Assembly (NCBI GenBank): GCA_910586775.1
Contig: CAJUJN010000004.1
Span: 34,635-98,634, forward strand
DNA from: an uncultured Acetatifactor sp.
GTDB lineage: Bacteria; Bacillota; Clostridia; Lachnospirales; Lachnospiraceae
DNA: 64,000 bases
Reading direction: 5' to 3'
In this document: in pieces, positions 8,705 through 17,344 of the stretch
How positions within the stretch are numbered: the stretch's first letter is position 1
Layout: each line of letters opens with the position of its first letter
The notes under the pieces: generated by a model
Seen by the model: only the letters and a program-made list of their open reading frames with translations
Databases searched by the model: none
What the model was told of the DNA's origin: nothing
Translations under genes and position numbers: made by a program

Positions 8705-9037
8705 CTGTTTGTACGTAATTACGTTATGGTTAAACCGGTTTCACGGCAGACCGTAGCCGGGAAGGAAAGTCTCCGGACTGTCACTTCAGGAGCGGCCCTG
8801 ACGCCGGGGCATCAGGATGCCTGTGCGTCAGGGCGGGATAAGCGAAGGCTCCGGTACCCGGGATAACATTTTGACAGGTTCTGCTAACATATGAATATTG
8901 AGAAAAGCGGAAACTTCCGGTATCCTTAGGTTGTAAAGACAACACAGGATAGAGAATGCTTATAACGGATTTTCTATTGTCAGTAAAATGGGCGCGGCAT
9001 GGCGGAAGTGCCGGAAGCGCGCGGAAAAGAGGGTGCG
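8705..9037 (+). other. Intergenic region with nested stems before galE
   Basis: No credible gene. It starts with a 12-bp perfect palindrome (ACGTAATTACGT, 8713-8724). A GC-rich block at about 8740-8865 follows, with a nested hairpin: CCCTGACGC/GCGTCAGGG outside and GGCATC/GATGCC inside. TTGACA at 8871-8876 may be a -35, with AATATT 17 bp later. It may be a leader RNA or an RNA gene; I do not recognise a named family. Confidence 0.4.
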
Positions 9038-10054
9038 ATGAAGATTTTGGTGACAGGCGGCGCCGGATATATCGGCAGCCATACAGTAGTGGAGCTGCAG
9101 CAGGAAGGGTATGAGGTGGCAGTGCTGGACAATCTCAGCAATGCCAGTGAAAAGTCCCTGGAGCGTGTGGAGGCGATTACCGGGAAGAAAGTTTCCTTTT
9201 ATAAAGCAGATATTCTGGACAGGGATGCTCTGGAAGAGATTTTTGAAAAAGAAAATGTGGATGCTGTCATTCATTTCGCCGGGCTGAAGGCAGTGGGCGA
9301 GTCCGTGCAGAAGCCCTGGGAATACTATGAGAACAATATTGCAGGTACATTGACTCTGGTGGATGTGATGAGAAGGCACGGGGTGAAGAATATCATCTTC
9401 TCTTCCAGCGCCACCGTATACGGGAATCCCGCCGTCATCCCCATTACGGAGGACTGTCCCAAGGGACAGTGCACCAACCCCTACGGCTGGACAAAGTCCA
9501 TGCTGGAGCAGATTCTTTCCGATATCCAGAAAGCCGACCCGGAATGGAACGTGATACTGCTGCGCTATTTCAATCCCATCGGTGCCCATGAGAGCGGAAC
9601 CATGGGGGAGAATCCCAACGGTATTCCGAACAATCTAATGCCTTATATCACACAGGTGGCAGTGGGAAAGCTGCCTCAGCTGGGGGTCTTCGGTGACGAT
9701 TACGATACGCCTGACGGAACCGGCGTTAGAGACTACATCCATGTAGTAGACCTGGCAGTGGGACATGTGAAGGCGCTGAAGAAAATCGAGGAAAAGGCAG
9801 GATTGAAGATTTACAACCTGGGCACCGGGGTGGGCTACAGCGTACTGGACCTGGTAAAGAATTTCGAGGAGGCAAACGGTGTCAAGATTCCTTATGTCAT
9901 TAAACCCAGGCGTGCAGGGGATATAGCTGCCTGCTACTCCGACGCTTCTCTTGCGAAGGAGGAGCTTGGCTGGGAGGCACAGCGCGGCATTAAAGAGATG
10001 TGCGAGGATTCCTGGAGATGGCAGAAGAATAATCCTGACGGGTACGAGGACTAG
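9038..10054 (+). CDS. galE: UDP-glucose 4-epimerase
   Basis: A 338-residue extended short-chain dehydrogenase. The NAD-binding GGAGYIGSH is at residues 7-15, the SSSATVYG stretch and the catalytic Tyr-x-x-x-Lys (YGWTK) are near 123-155, and RYFNPIGAHESG marks the sugar-nucleotide site. It interconverts UDP-glucose and UDP-galactose. The start is the ATG at 9038, giving the standard MKILVTGGAGYIG terminus; an in-frame ATG 39 bases upstream would add an unlikely tail. A bidirectional hairpin terminator follows at 10144-10190. Confidence 0.95.
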   Translation: MKILVTGGAGYIGSHTVVELQQEGYEVAVLDNLSNASEKSLERVEAITGKKVSFYKADILDRDALEEIFEKENVDAVIHFAGLKAVGESVQKPWEYYENNIAGTLTLVDVMRRHGVKNIIFSSSATVYGNPAVIPITEDCPKGQCTNPYGWTKSMLEQILSDIQKADPEWNVILLRYFNPIGAHESGTMGENPNGIPNNLMPYITQVAVGKLPQLGVFGDDYDTPDGTGVRDYIHVVDLAVGHVKALKKIEEKAGLKIYNLGTGVGYSVLDLVKNFEEANGVKIPYVIKPRRAGDIAACYSDASLAKEELGWEAQRGIKEMCEDSWRWQKNNPDGYED

Positions 10055-10143
10055 GAGAGCGCCGCAGCTGCTTCCTGTTTATATAGCAGCAGACAGCCGG
10101 TCGAACCGAAAGACATCAGATTCGTTTTTCAGAAAAGAGAGAA

Positions 10144-10190
10144 AAAGAAATCAGCAGATATGGTTTCATACCGGGCTGATTTCTTTTTTT
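10144..10190. terminator. Bidirectional rho-independent terminator (galE / hemolysin III)
   Basis: AAAGAAATCAGC (10144-10155) pairs perfectly with GCTGATTTCTTT (10175-10186), followed by a T-run on the + strand and a T/C-rich run on the minus strand. It lies between the converging galE and hemolysin-III genes. Confidence 0.85.
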
Positions 10191-10242
10191 GCCAAAATAA
10201 TAAAACAATTTCCGCCGCCTCAGCATATGCTTCTTCCAGGCC

Positions 10243-10893
10243 TCATGCCACATACAGGTACATGAAGATAAAATGGCATACACTGCCCGCCATGACGAAC
10301 AGGTGGAACACCTCGTGGGAGCCGAAAGCTTTATGCCTGGAATTGAACAGGGGAAGCTTCAGTGCGTAGATGATTCCGCCCGCCGTATAGATGATTCCTC
10401 CGGCCAGCAGCCAGAAGAAAGCTGCGGTGCACAGCGTATCAAACAGTCGTCCGAAGACAAACACGCACACCCATCCCATGGCGATGTAAATGACGGAAGA
10501 AAACCATTTGGGGCAGGTGATCCAGAATGCCTTCACCAGCATGCCGACGACGGCAATCCCCCAGACCAGCGCCAGCATGGTGTAGCCGATGTCGCCGCCC
10601 AGCACAATCAGGCATACCGGCGTGTAAGAGCCTGCGATGAGCACAAAGATCATCATGTGGTCCAGCTTCCGGAAAATGCGCAAGGTTCTTCCGGTGAGGT
10701 TCACGGAGTGATAGGCGGCGCTTGCGCCGTACAGCAGGATCATGCTTGTCATAAAGATGGCCATGGCGGCAAAATGGCTTCCGCCGGATGAAATCCCTGC
10801 CTTGACCAACAGCGGCACGGCCGCAAACACTGCCATCATCATGCCGATAAAATGTGTAATAGCGCTTCCGGGCTCTCTTATTGTAATCTGCAT
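10243..10893 (-). CDS. Hemolysin III / PAQR family membrane protein
   Basis: A 216-residue protein with seven predicted membrane helices. It carries the family pattern ITHFIG in helix 1, SAAYHS after helix 2, and the C-terminal GSHEVFHLFVMAGSVCHF, which supplies the histidines of the PAQR metal site. The ATG at 10893 has AGGAGG seven bases upstream, while the ATG at 10899 is too close to it. Bacterial members are linked to membrane-fluidity control more than to hemolysis; the exact reaction is unknown. A promoter on the same strand at 11033-11059 would leave a leader of about 130 bases containing an 8-bp inverted repeat (10950-10957/11003-11010). Confidence 0.88.
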   Translation of the reverse strand: MQITIREPGSAITHFIGMMMAVFAAVPLLVKAGISSGGSHFAAMAIFMTSMILLYGASAAYHSVNLTGRTLRIFRKLDHMMIFVLIAGSYTPVCLIVLGGDIGYTMLALVWGIAVVGMLVKAFWITCPKWFSSVIYIAMGWVCVFVFGRLFDTLCTAAFFWLLAGGIIYTAGGIIYALKLPLFNSRHKAFGSHEVFHLFVMAGSVCHFIFMYLYVA

Positions 10894-11032
10894 ATTCATA
10901 CCTCCTGGTTCATGATTCGATTTCGTTTCTATTGTCTGCGGCAGTTTCAAAACTATACATCAAAGTTTTTGATACGATATTTTATGTGCGGAAAATGCAA
11001 CATATAGTTTTTAAAACTACTTCTTAGACAAT

Positions 11033-11059
11033 ATTATACCAGGAATAGGAAAATGTCAA
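11033..11059 (-). promoter_or_regulatory. Promoter of the hemolysin III gene
   Basis: On the minus strand TTGACA (11059-11054), a 15-bp spacer ending TGG, and TATAAT (11038-11033). The short spacer is offset by the extended -10 (TGGTATAAT). Confidence 0.6.
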
Positions 11060-11061
11060 TA

Positions 11062-11328
11062 TCAATCTTCTTCGATTACCTGAATTTCCAGATAGTCAAA
11101 GTCAATTTGCTCTATGAAATTGTCCTGTGTAAACCGTACCTTGCTGTGACGTTTGAAGTCGGATATGGTTTTGTCCAGCCAGACCGGTCTTCCCAGATCG
11201 AACTGACTGCATATTTCATCCAGAGCGCGGAAGACTTTGTGGGTCCGGGTATCGGAACTGCCGTCTTCAATGCAGGTGTCCTGCAGCATGTGATTGTTTT
11301 TAAAAGTTCTTGCCCATAATCGAAACAT
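11062..11328 (-). CDS. Small conserved acidic protein of unknown function
   Basis: An 88-residue protein beginning MFRLWARTFKNN. It looks like a genuine coding sequence: charged, no low complexity, with a distinctive C-terminus (RFTQDNFIEQIDFDYLEIQVIEED). I have the impression of similar short proteins in other Lachnospiraceae but cannot name a family. The ATG at 11328 has a weak AGG about 9 bases upstream; an alternative ATG is at 11355. Its stop lies just past the -35 of the hemolysin III promoter, so the two minus-strand genes nearly abut. No membrane segment. Confidence 0.65.
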   Translation of the reverse strand: MFRLWARTFKNNHMLQDTCIEDGSSDTRTHKVFRALDEICSQFDLGRPVWLDKTISDFKRHSKVRFTQDNFIEQIDFDYLEIQVIEED

Positions 11329-11657
11329 AGTAGAGTACCTATTCCAGTTCCGCATCCGCCCACCCAGTACCCAGGCATGGGCAGAGAATTTTCGTCCGCG
11401 AAGAAAGCGTCCGAAAATCCTCTGTGGTACCGGGCGTGCGTATGCTGTAAGTAATTACATGGTAATCGATTTTTCCCGGAAATGCAAGCCGTACATCCCG
11501 TTTTGGAAAAAAGGATTAAATTTTTGCGAATTAGGTACATTTATGCGTCTGTTTATGGTATAATGACCTTATTCAAGGCATAATGATTTTATTTAGCGGC
11601 CTCGTCCTCAGCGGAAATCCGCCGGATGAGAAAAAGGCCTGCTTAAAAGGAGTTAGC
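11329..11657. other. Divergent intergenic region with an extended -10 element
   Basis: Separates the small minus-strand gene from the alarmone synthetase. ATGGTATAAT (11555-11564) is an extended -10 without a clear -35. It is followed by GACCTTATTCAAGGCATAATG, a diverged copy of the 41-bp repeat seen after the alarmone gene. No gene is supported. Confidence 0.45.
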
Positions 11658-12302
11658 ATGGAACTGAGAGAAGGCAACGGAGAGGGAATTGACAGTTGGA
11701 AAGAGGTAACCCTGATCTATAATGCTGCCCTCAAGATGATTACGACGAAGATGGAGATTCTGAATGATGAATTTCAGCATGTGCATCGTTACAATCCCAT
11801 CGAACACATCAAGGCCCGGATCAAGACGCCTGAGAGTATCGTGAAGAAATTAAAGCGCGACGGGCATGAGTCGACCATTGACAATATGATAAAATACATA
11901 AACGACATTGCAGGGATAAGGATCATCTGCTCTTTTACCTCTGACATATACAGGATTGCCGACATGGTCAGCGAGCAGAGAGACATCAGAGTGATTGCCG
12001 TAAAAGATTACATTACTTTTCCGAAATCCAGCGGCTACAAAAGTTATCATATGATCGTGACAGTGCCGGTCTATTTGTCTGACAGGACAGTGGACACCAA
12101 GGTAGAGATACAGATCAGGACGGTTGCAATGGATTTCTGGGCCAGCCTGGAGCACAAGATTCACTACAAATTCGAGGGAGATGCGCCGGAACATATCAGG
12201 AACGAATTGGTCGAATGCGCCAAGATGGTGTCTGACCTGGATGCCAGAATGCTGAAACTGAATGAAGAACTTATTGCGATTGCCCATGAGCGTATGCTAT
12301 AA
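11658..12302 (+). CDS. Small alarmone synthetase, (p)ppGpp synthetase domain (RelA/SpoT-like)
   Basis: A 214-residue protein made only of a RelA/SpoT synthetase domain, with no HD hydrolase, TGS or ACT domain. Visible motifs are KARIKTPESIVKKL near 52-65, NDIAGIRIICSF near 83-94, PKSSGYKSYH near 124-133, and EIQIRTVAMDFWASLEHKIHYK near 154-175. It transfers pyrophosphate from ATP to GTP/GDP, like YjbM/YwaC or RelP/RelQ. The start at 11658 has AAAAGGAG upstream; a longer frame from 11583 is unlikely. Without a hydrolase domain, alarmone removal must come from a Rel enzyme elsewhere. The neighbour at 12464 may be co-transcribed. Confidence 0.9.
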   Translation: MELREGNGEGIDSWKEVTLIYNAALKMITTKMEILNDEFQHVHRYNPIEHIKARIKTPESIVKKLKRDGHESTIDNMIKYINDIAGIRIICSFTSDIYRIADMVSEQRDIRVIAVKDYITFPKSSGYKSYHMIVTVPVYLSDRTVDTKVEIQIRTVAMDFWASLEHKIHYKFEGDAPEHIRNELVECAKMVSDLDARMLKLNEELIAIAHERML

Positions 12303-12409
12303 TGTGACCATATTCATGGCATGAGGCGGCCGGATGGCTATGCTGTCATGAGCGGACTGTGTTCATGGTATAATGCGACCATACTCATGGCATGAAACGG
12401 CCGAATGGC
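12298..12409 (+). repeat. Two imperfect 41-bp direct repeats carrying TATAAT
   Basis: 12298-12338 and 12369-12409 match at about 36 of 41 positions. Each starts TATAATG(T/C)GACCAT and ends near GGCCG(G/A)ATGGC. The first overlaps the stop of the alarmone gene. A shorter diverged copy is at about 11559-11582, before the same gene. The second copy forms ATGGTATAAT, a possible promoter for the coiled-coil gene 55 bp downstream. Confidence 0.65.
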
Positions 12410-12463
12410 GCAAGCGTTACGTAAATGGGAACATCCAGCACACAAAAGCCGGGAGGAAAAGAA

Positions 12464-13090
12464 ATGGATCTGTTTATGGATAAGCTGTCCCGGAAAGAGA
12501 CAGCGCAGGAAATCATCAAGGCGAATACGGCAGCAGATGTGGAAGAACTGAACAAGTTGAAAAACCAGGCCGCCGACTACAGCGAATGCCTGACTAAGAT
12601 GCATAAGCTGGTGGACGAAGGGCTGACAAAGCTGGCGTGCAGCCAGGTAGAGACCGTTGCGCTTGGCGGCCTTGTGGAAGACAACTCTGAGGCGATCAGG
12701 GTGTTGCAGCGGGATACGGAGAGCATGAAACTGCTTCTGGAACAGCTGCAGAAGCAGGTTGACAGGATGGGCGGCTCGGTTGCCGGACAGATGGAAGCCG
12801 TTTCCCGGGCACTGGAAGAAAGCAAGACGGCAGCGCCGTCTGCAGAGAGGCTGGATGCGCTGGAGGAGAATGTACACAAGGAATGTGTAAAGGTGTATCG
12901 CAATGTACAGGCCGTGATGGTGGAGGAGAGCGGCAAGCAGGCCGTTGACATTGACAGGACGAAGTTCTATGTGAAGAGCCTGAAGAAAAAGACGACTGCC
13001 ATACTGGTAATTACCATATTCGGAATGCTGTTTGGCCTGGCAGGTGTGGCGATGCAGATCTTGACCATGACGAATATCCTGTCATTTTAG
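12464..13090 (+). CDS. Coiled-coil protein with a C-terminal membrane anchor, unknown function
   Basis: A 208-residue protein. Residues about 10-150 are charged and helical, with heptad-like spacing of Leu, Val and Met, and predict a coiled coil. Residues about 180-202 form one hydrophobic helix (TAILVITIFGMLFGLAGVAM) followed by a short tail. This suggests a tail-anchored protein with its coiled coil in the cytoplasm. No enzymatic motif. GGGAGGAAAA sits just before the ATG. It follows the alarmone synthetase by 161 bp with a duplicated promoter-like repeat between them, so it may be separately controlled. Function not assignable. Confidence 0.75.
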   Translation: MDLFMDKLSRKETAQEIIKANTAADVEELNKLKNQAADYSECLTKMHKLVDEGLTKLACSQVETVALGGLVEDNSEAIRVLQRDTESMKLLLEQLQKQVDRMGGSVAGQMEAVSRALEESKTAAPSAERLDALEENVHKECVKVYRNVQAVMVEESGKQAVDIDRTKFYVKSLKKKTTAILVITIFGMLFGLAGVAMQILTMTNILSF

Positions 13091-13240
13091 TCTCACGGCT
13101 GAAACGGTTTGCCGGATAAAGTGTATAAAGAGTGAGCGCAGTTATAATGTATATTGGGCAGAACGAAAAGACAAATGAATACGCTCAGGCGTATCGAACC
13201 GGACCTGTGCGGAAAAAGACGGGCAGAAAGGGCGAAAATT

Positions 13241-13804
13241 ATGCCGAAAGAGATCTGGAAACCGGGAAATATGCTTTATCCTTTGCCGGTGGTAATGGTG
13301 AGTGTGGCTGACAGAGACGGGAGATATAATCTGATTACCATAGCGTGGACAGGGACGGTGTGCACGAATCCGCCCATGGTCAGTATTTCCGTTCGTCCGG
13401 AGAGGTATTCCTACCCCATCCTGCGGGAAACGGGAGAGTTTGTCATCAATCTGGCAACCAGGGAACTGGCGTATGCCACGGACTATTGCGGCGTAAAAAG
13501 CGGCAGGGATGTGGACAAGTTTGAGCAGCTGGGGCTGACGCCTCTTTCCGGAGACAAAGTACGGGCACCCCTTTTGAAGGAGAGTCCGGTCAATATTGAG
13601 TGTAAAGTGGCTCAGATGACGCCGCTGGGTTCCCACCATATGTTCCTGGCGGAGGTTGTGGCTGTCCACGCGGACGACAAGTATATGGACAGCAGACACA
13701 AGTTTCATCTGGACAAAGCGGAGCCCATTGTCTATTCCCATGGCGCTTATTTTGTGTGCGGGGAACAGCTGGGGACTTTTGGATACAGCGTGAAGAAGCG
13801 GTAA
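13241..13804 (+). CDS. Flavin reductase / flavoredoxin family protein
   Basis: A 187-residue FMN-binding split-barrel protein. YPLPVVMVSVADRDGRYNLITIAWTG near 13-38 and NPPMVSISVRPERYSY near 42-57 fit the DIM6/NTAB flavin reductase family, followed by FVINLATRELAYATDYCGV. It binds FMN and likely passes electrons from NAD(P)H or a partner to flavin or acceptor proteins. The start MPKEIWKPGN at 13241 matches the family's usual N-terminus; the upstream extension is arginine-rich and unlikely. Its stop codon forms the start of a terminator stem. Confidence 0.88.
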   Translation: MPKEIWKPGNMLYPLPVVMVSVADRDGRYNLITIAWTGTVCTNPPMVSISVRPERYSYPILRETGEFVINLATRELAYATDYCGVKSGRDVDKFEQLGLTPLSGDKVRAPLLKESPVNIECKVAQMTPLGSHHMFLAEVVAVHADDKYMDSRHKFHLDKAEPIVYSHGAYFVCGEQLGTFGYSVKKR

Positions 13805-13836
13805 TCTGATTCGGCTCAGACTCAGATTATTTCTTT
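13802..13836 (+). terminator. Terminator overlapping the flavin reductase stop codon
   Basis: TAATCTGA (13802-13809) pairs with TCAGATTA (13822-13829), followed by TTTCTTTT. The TAA stop codon is the first three bases of the stem. Confidence 0.7.
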
Positions 13837-14141
13837 TCGTGCGCCTTTTCTTTGTGTATGAATCTGATTTTATGCCTGCGGCTTCTCTGGCGCGTCTGGT
13901 CTGAAAACATGGATTTTGGAGACGGGAGGGGATTTGCGGCGTTTTGTGCAAAACAGGCGGCCATGTATAAAATATGTCTGTCTGGGAAGAATACAGGATA
14001 TGGATTGTTGTGCGCTGCGGGAAGTGACATTTGAAGCAAGGAGCCGGGCGGCTTACAGGAGGCAGTCCGAAGCAGAGAGTAAGTGCCGGGGAACGGAAGG
14101 AACAGGCTGTTTCCTGACAGGATATCAGGATTGGAAGACTT
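13837..14141 (+). other. Leader region of the M23 peptidase gene
   Basis: No gene is supported. A possible promoter is TTGTGC (13944-13949), a 16-bp spacer and TATAAA (13966-13971), which would leave a leader of about 165 bases before the peptidase gene. Confidence 0.35.
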
Positions 14142-15716
14142 ATGAAAAAGAAAAAAAGTAATCATAAAAAGTACAAATTTACATATATTAAAGCTACACT
14201 GGGAACACTCTTTTTAGGAATCCTTTTTCTGAAGGGATACACCCCCTTTGAACAGACCGGAGAGAATTTTTTCCATATTCAGGTGAATGGCCGGGATGTG
14301 GGCACGTTGGGCGACAGGGACAGGATAGATGAGCTGCTTCTCCAGGCGAGGAAGAATGTGGCGGGGATCAGCGACGAACTGGTGTTCATGAAGACGGATA
14401 TGTCCATCGTGGGAGAGGAAGTGCTCTGGGGCGAGACCGACAGTGAAGAGGACGTCCTCCTGAAAATGGAAGAAGCCCTGAGAAGCAGTATTCAGGAAAC
14501 CATGCATCGGGCATATACACTGAAGATTAATGAGTATATCATCAACCTGGCCAGTATGGATGAGGTGCGCCGGCTTCTTCAGGCGGCATTGGACAAGTAT
14601 GGCAACGAAGGCGCGTTCTCGGTGGAAATAAAGGGCGAGGAAGAACGGGAGTTCAGCGTCCTTACGGCCAGCGTGGAAGATGCCCGGTATCAGGAGGGCG
14701 AAGACTGGCATGCGGGCATGGAGGGCGGCATCCAGAGCTTTTTCTCAGGGATTACGGGAGAAACGGAAACGGCGGAACCCCGGGAATTTGAGGATTATGA
14801 ACTGGGAATCAGGACCATGGACTTTGCGGAAGATGTGGAGATTGTGGAGGTATATCTGCCGGAGAGCCAGCTGACACCGCTGGAGGAGGCCATCAACCTG
14901 GTCATCATGGAGCAGGAGATGCCCAGCGTCTATGAGGTGGTGTCGGGTGACACCCTCTCGGAGATATCCATCAAGGTGAACATCCCCATGGAGACCATCA
15001 TTGCCATGAACGATTCCCTGGAGGATGAAAATTCCATGCTTCGTGTAGGGGATGAACTGCTGATTACGGTGCCGGAGCCAGAATTGTCCGTGACCAGGGT
15101 GGAGGAGGAATATTACGAGGAAATATATGACGCAGATGTCATTTATATAGACAATGACAACTGGTATACCACGGATACAGTGGTGCGCCAGCAGCCCTCC
15201 GCAGGATTCCGAAAAGTAATCGCGGACGTGTCCTATGTGAATGACAAGGAGGTTGGAAGGGAGATACTCAAGGAAGAAGTAGTCATGGAGGCCGTAGCCA
15301 AGGTCGTGGAGCGGGGGACAAAGATTCCGCCCACGTATATCAAGCCGATTTCCGGGGGAAGGAAGAGTTCCGGCTTCGGCAGGCGTTCCGCACCTACCAG
15401 AGGGGCCAGCTCTTATCACAAGGGCATTGACTGGGCGACTCCCACGGGAACGGCAGTCTATGCATCCTGCGGCGGTACGGTGGTCAAGGCCGGCTGGGGA
15501 AGCGGCTATGGCTATGTGGTCTACATTGACCATGAGGACGGCAGACAGACCAGGTACGGACATCTGAGTAAGGTGCTGGTATCGGTGGGACAGAAGGTAA
15601 AACAGGGGGAAAGAATCGCCCTCAGCGGCAATACCGGCGTCAGTACAGGGCCTCACGTACACTTTGAAATCCTGATAAACGGTGTCCAGGTAGACCCGCT
15701 GAAGTATCTGGATTAA
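14142..15716 (+). CDS. Cell-wall M23 metallopeptidase with LysM and G5 domains
   Basis: A 524-residue membrane-anchored or secreted protein. A basic N-terminus and one hydrophobic helix (about 17-32) are followed by an acidic, mostly helical region. LysM (YEVVSGDTLSEIS...MRVGDELLI) lies near 263-312, a G5-like domain near 318-395, and a peptidase M23 domain near 405-524. Zn2+ ligands are visible in HKGID (about 425) and HVHFE (about 504). LysM and G5 bind GlcNAc-containing wall material, and M23 cuts peptide cross-links; in this layout it resembles DipM/SpoIIQ-type or housekeeping endopeptidases. It precedes murA by about 100 bp, consistent with an envelope role. Confidence 0.92.
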   Translation: MKKKKSNHKKYKFTYIKATLGTLFLGILFLKGYTPFEQTGENFFHIQVNGRDVGTLGDRDRIDELLLQARKNVAGISDELVFMKTDMSIVGEEVLWGETDSEEDVLLKMEEALRSSIQETMHRAYTLKINEYIINLASMDEVRRLLQAALDKYGNEGAFSVEIKGEEEREFSVLTASVEDARYQEGEDWHAGMEGGIQSFFSGITGETETAEPREFEDYELGIRTMDFAEDVEIVEVYLPESQLTPLEEAINLVIMEQEMPSVYEVVSGDTLSEISIKVNIPMETIIAMNDSLEDENSMLRVGDELLITVPEPELSVTRVEEEYYEEIYDADVIYIDNDNWYTTDTVVRQQPSAGFRKVIADVSYVNDKEVGREILKEEVVMEAVAKVVERGTKIPPTYIKPISGGRKSSGFGRRSAPTRGASSYHKGIDWATPTGTAVYASCGGTVVKAGWGSGYGYVVYIDHEDGRQTRYGHLSKVLVSVGQKVKQGERIALSGNTGVSTGPHVHFEILINGVQVDPLKYLD

Positions 15717-15817
15717 GCCTTAGAATATATGTTCTGTTTACAAATGAGTGAAAATATGGTAACATGGCTTTTGTTGAAAAAAGGACGGGGCATTTGCTCC
15801 GAGCAGAGGAAAATCGA

Positions 15818-17113
15818 ATGGAACAATATGTAATCAAGGGCGGGAATCCGCTGGTAGGAGATGTGGAGATAGCAGGGGCCAAGAATGCGGCCCTTCCTAT
15901 CTTTGCAGCGGCAGCTATGACGGACGAGACCGTATATATAGATAATATACCTGATGTACGCGATATAGACGTGATGCTGGGTGCGCTGAGCAGCACCGGT
16001 GTGATGGTGAAGAAGGTCAGCCGGCACAAGGTGATGATTAACGGGGGGAATATCCACAATCTGACGGTGGACAGCGAGGGCTGTAAGAAGATCAGAGGTT
16101 CTTATTATCTGCTGGGGGCTTTCCTGGGAAAATATAAATGCGCCGAGGTGGTGCTTCCCGGCGGCTGCGATATCGGAAGCAGGGCCGTAGACCAGCACAT
16201 GAAAGGATTCCGCGCGTTGGGAGCGGAAGTTATCATAGAGCACGGATTGATCAAGGCGAAGGCTGAGCGCCTGCGCGGAAGCCATATTTATATGGATAAG
16301 GTCAGTGTGGGGGCCACCATCAATGTAATGATGGCCGCCACGCTGGCGGAGGGAATGACCATTATCGAGAACTGTGCGAAAGAGCCCCATGTAGTGGATG
16401 TGGCCAATTTTCTGAACAGCTGCGGGGCCAATGTCAAAGGCGCCGGCACGGATGTCATCAGGATACGCGGCGTTGCCAGACTGCATGGTACAGATTACAC
16501 GATCATTCCGGACCAGATAGAAGCGGGCACCTTCATGTTCGCGGCAGCAGTGACCAAGGGGGATGTGACAGTGAAAAACGTAATCCCCAAGCATCTGGAG
16601 TCCATCACGGCGAAGCTTCTTGAGATCGGGTGTGAGGTGGAGGAAGCGGATGACTGTATCCGTGTAGTATCTTCCAAGCCGCCCATGCATACCCAGGTGA
16701 GGACGCTTCCCTATCCGGGATTTCCCACAGATATGCAGCCCCAGATCACCGTGGCGCTGGCGTTGGCAAAGGGAACCAGCATTGTGACGGAGAGTATTTT
16801 TGAGAACCGTTTTAAATATGTTGAAGAACTGGTCCGCATGGGTGCCGATATCAAGGTGGAAGGCGGAGATACGGCCATCATTGACGGCGTGTCCAGATAT
16901 ACGGGAGCAAGCATTACGGTGCCGGATTTGCGCGGGGGAGCAGCCCTTGTGATAGCGGCTCTGGCTGCCGAAGGTGTTACAATGGTGGACAACATCAAGT
17001 ATGTGGAAAGAGGGTATGAGGATTTCCATATTAAGCTTCAGGGGTTGGGAGCTCAGATCGAACTGGCGGAGACGGAGAAGGAAGTTCAGAAGTTTAAATT
17101 GAAGGTCGGCTGA
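15818..17113 (+). CDS. murA: UDP-N-acetylglucosamine 1-carboxyvinyltransferase
   Basis: A 431-residue enzyme of the first committed step of peptidoglycan synthesis, adding enolpyruvate from PEP to UDP-GlcNAc. The N-terminus MEQYVIKGGNPLVGDVEIAGAKNAALP is standard. The catalytic loop GGCDIGSR carries Cys at residue 117, so the enzyme should be of the fosfomycin-sensitive type. Length fits the family (about 420-430). The start at 15818 has GCAGAGGAAAA upstream; the 18-codon in-frame extension has none. A terminator hairpin follows at 17139-17177. Firmicutes often carry two copies (MurA and MurZ), and which one this is cannot be told. Confidence 0.95.
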   Translation: MEQYVIKGGNPLVGDVEIAGAKNAALPIFAAAAMTDETVYIDNIPDVRDIDVMLGALSSTGVMVKKVSRHKVMINGGNIHNLTVDSEGCKKIRGSYYLLGAFLGKYKCAEVVLPGGCDIGSRAVDQHMKGFRALGAEVIIEHGLIKAKAERLRGSHIYMDKVSVGATINVMMAATLAEGMTIIENCAKEPHVVDVANFLNSCGANVKGAGTDVIRIRGVARLHGTDYTIIPDQIEAGTFMFAAAVTKGDVTVKNVIPKHLESITAKLLEIGCEVEEADDCIRVVSSKPPMHTQVRTLPYPGFPTDMQPQITVALALAKGTSIVTESIFENRFKYVEELVRMGADIKVEGGDTAIIDGVSRYTGASITVPDLRGGAALVIAALAAEGVTMVDNIKYVERGYEDFHIKLQGLGAQIELAETEKEVQKFKLKVG

Positions 17114-17138
17114 AAAACGGAATATATTGCGAAGAAGG

Positions 17139-17177
17139 TGTCCCGGTTGCCATGTGCTGGTAACGGGGCATTTTTTT
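17139..17177 (+). terminator. Rho-independent terminator after murA
   Basis: TGTCCCGGTTGCC (17139-17151) pairs, with G-U pairs and one bulge, with GGTAACGGGGCA (17159-17170), followed by seven T residues. Confidence 0.75.
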
Positions 17178-17344
17178 ACTGAAAGATAGCAAATATACGG
17201 GGACGGTGGAGCAAAGAGAGCGCTTATTTTGCACGGCCGTCTCGGATTTTGACGCAGCGGGCAAATCAGAATCTCTTGTGGAATAGGGACTGTGAACAGG
17301 TACAGGTACGGTTTTAAGGAGGTTTGCGGCGGCGCGCGTGTACC

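Noticed and set aside
8740..8865. Possible RNase P or SRP RNA before galE, because of a GGAAAGTC-like stretch
   Set aside because: The region is too short for RNase P, and the other conserved blocks of either RNA are missing.
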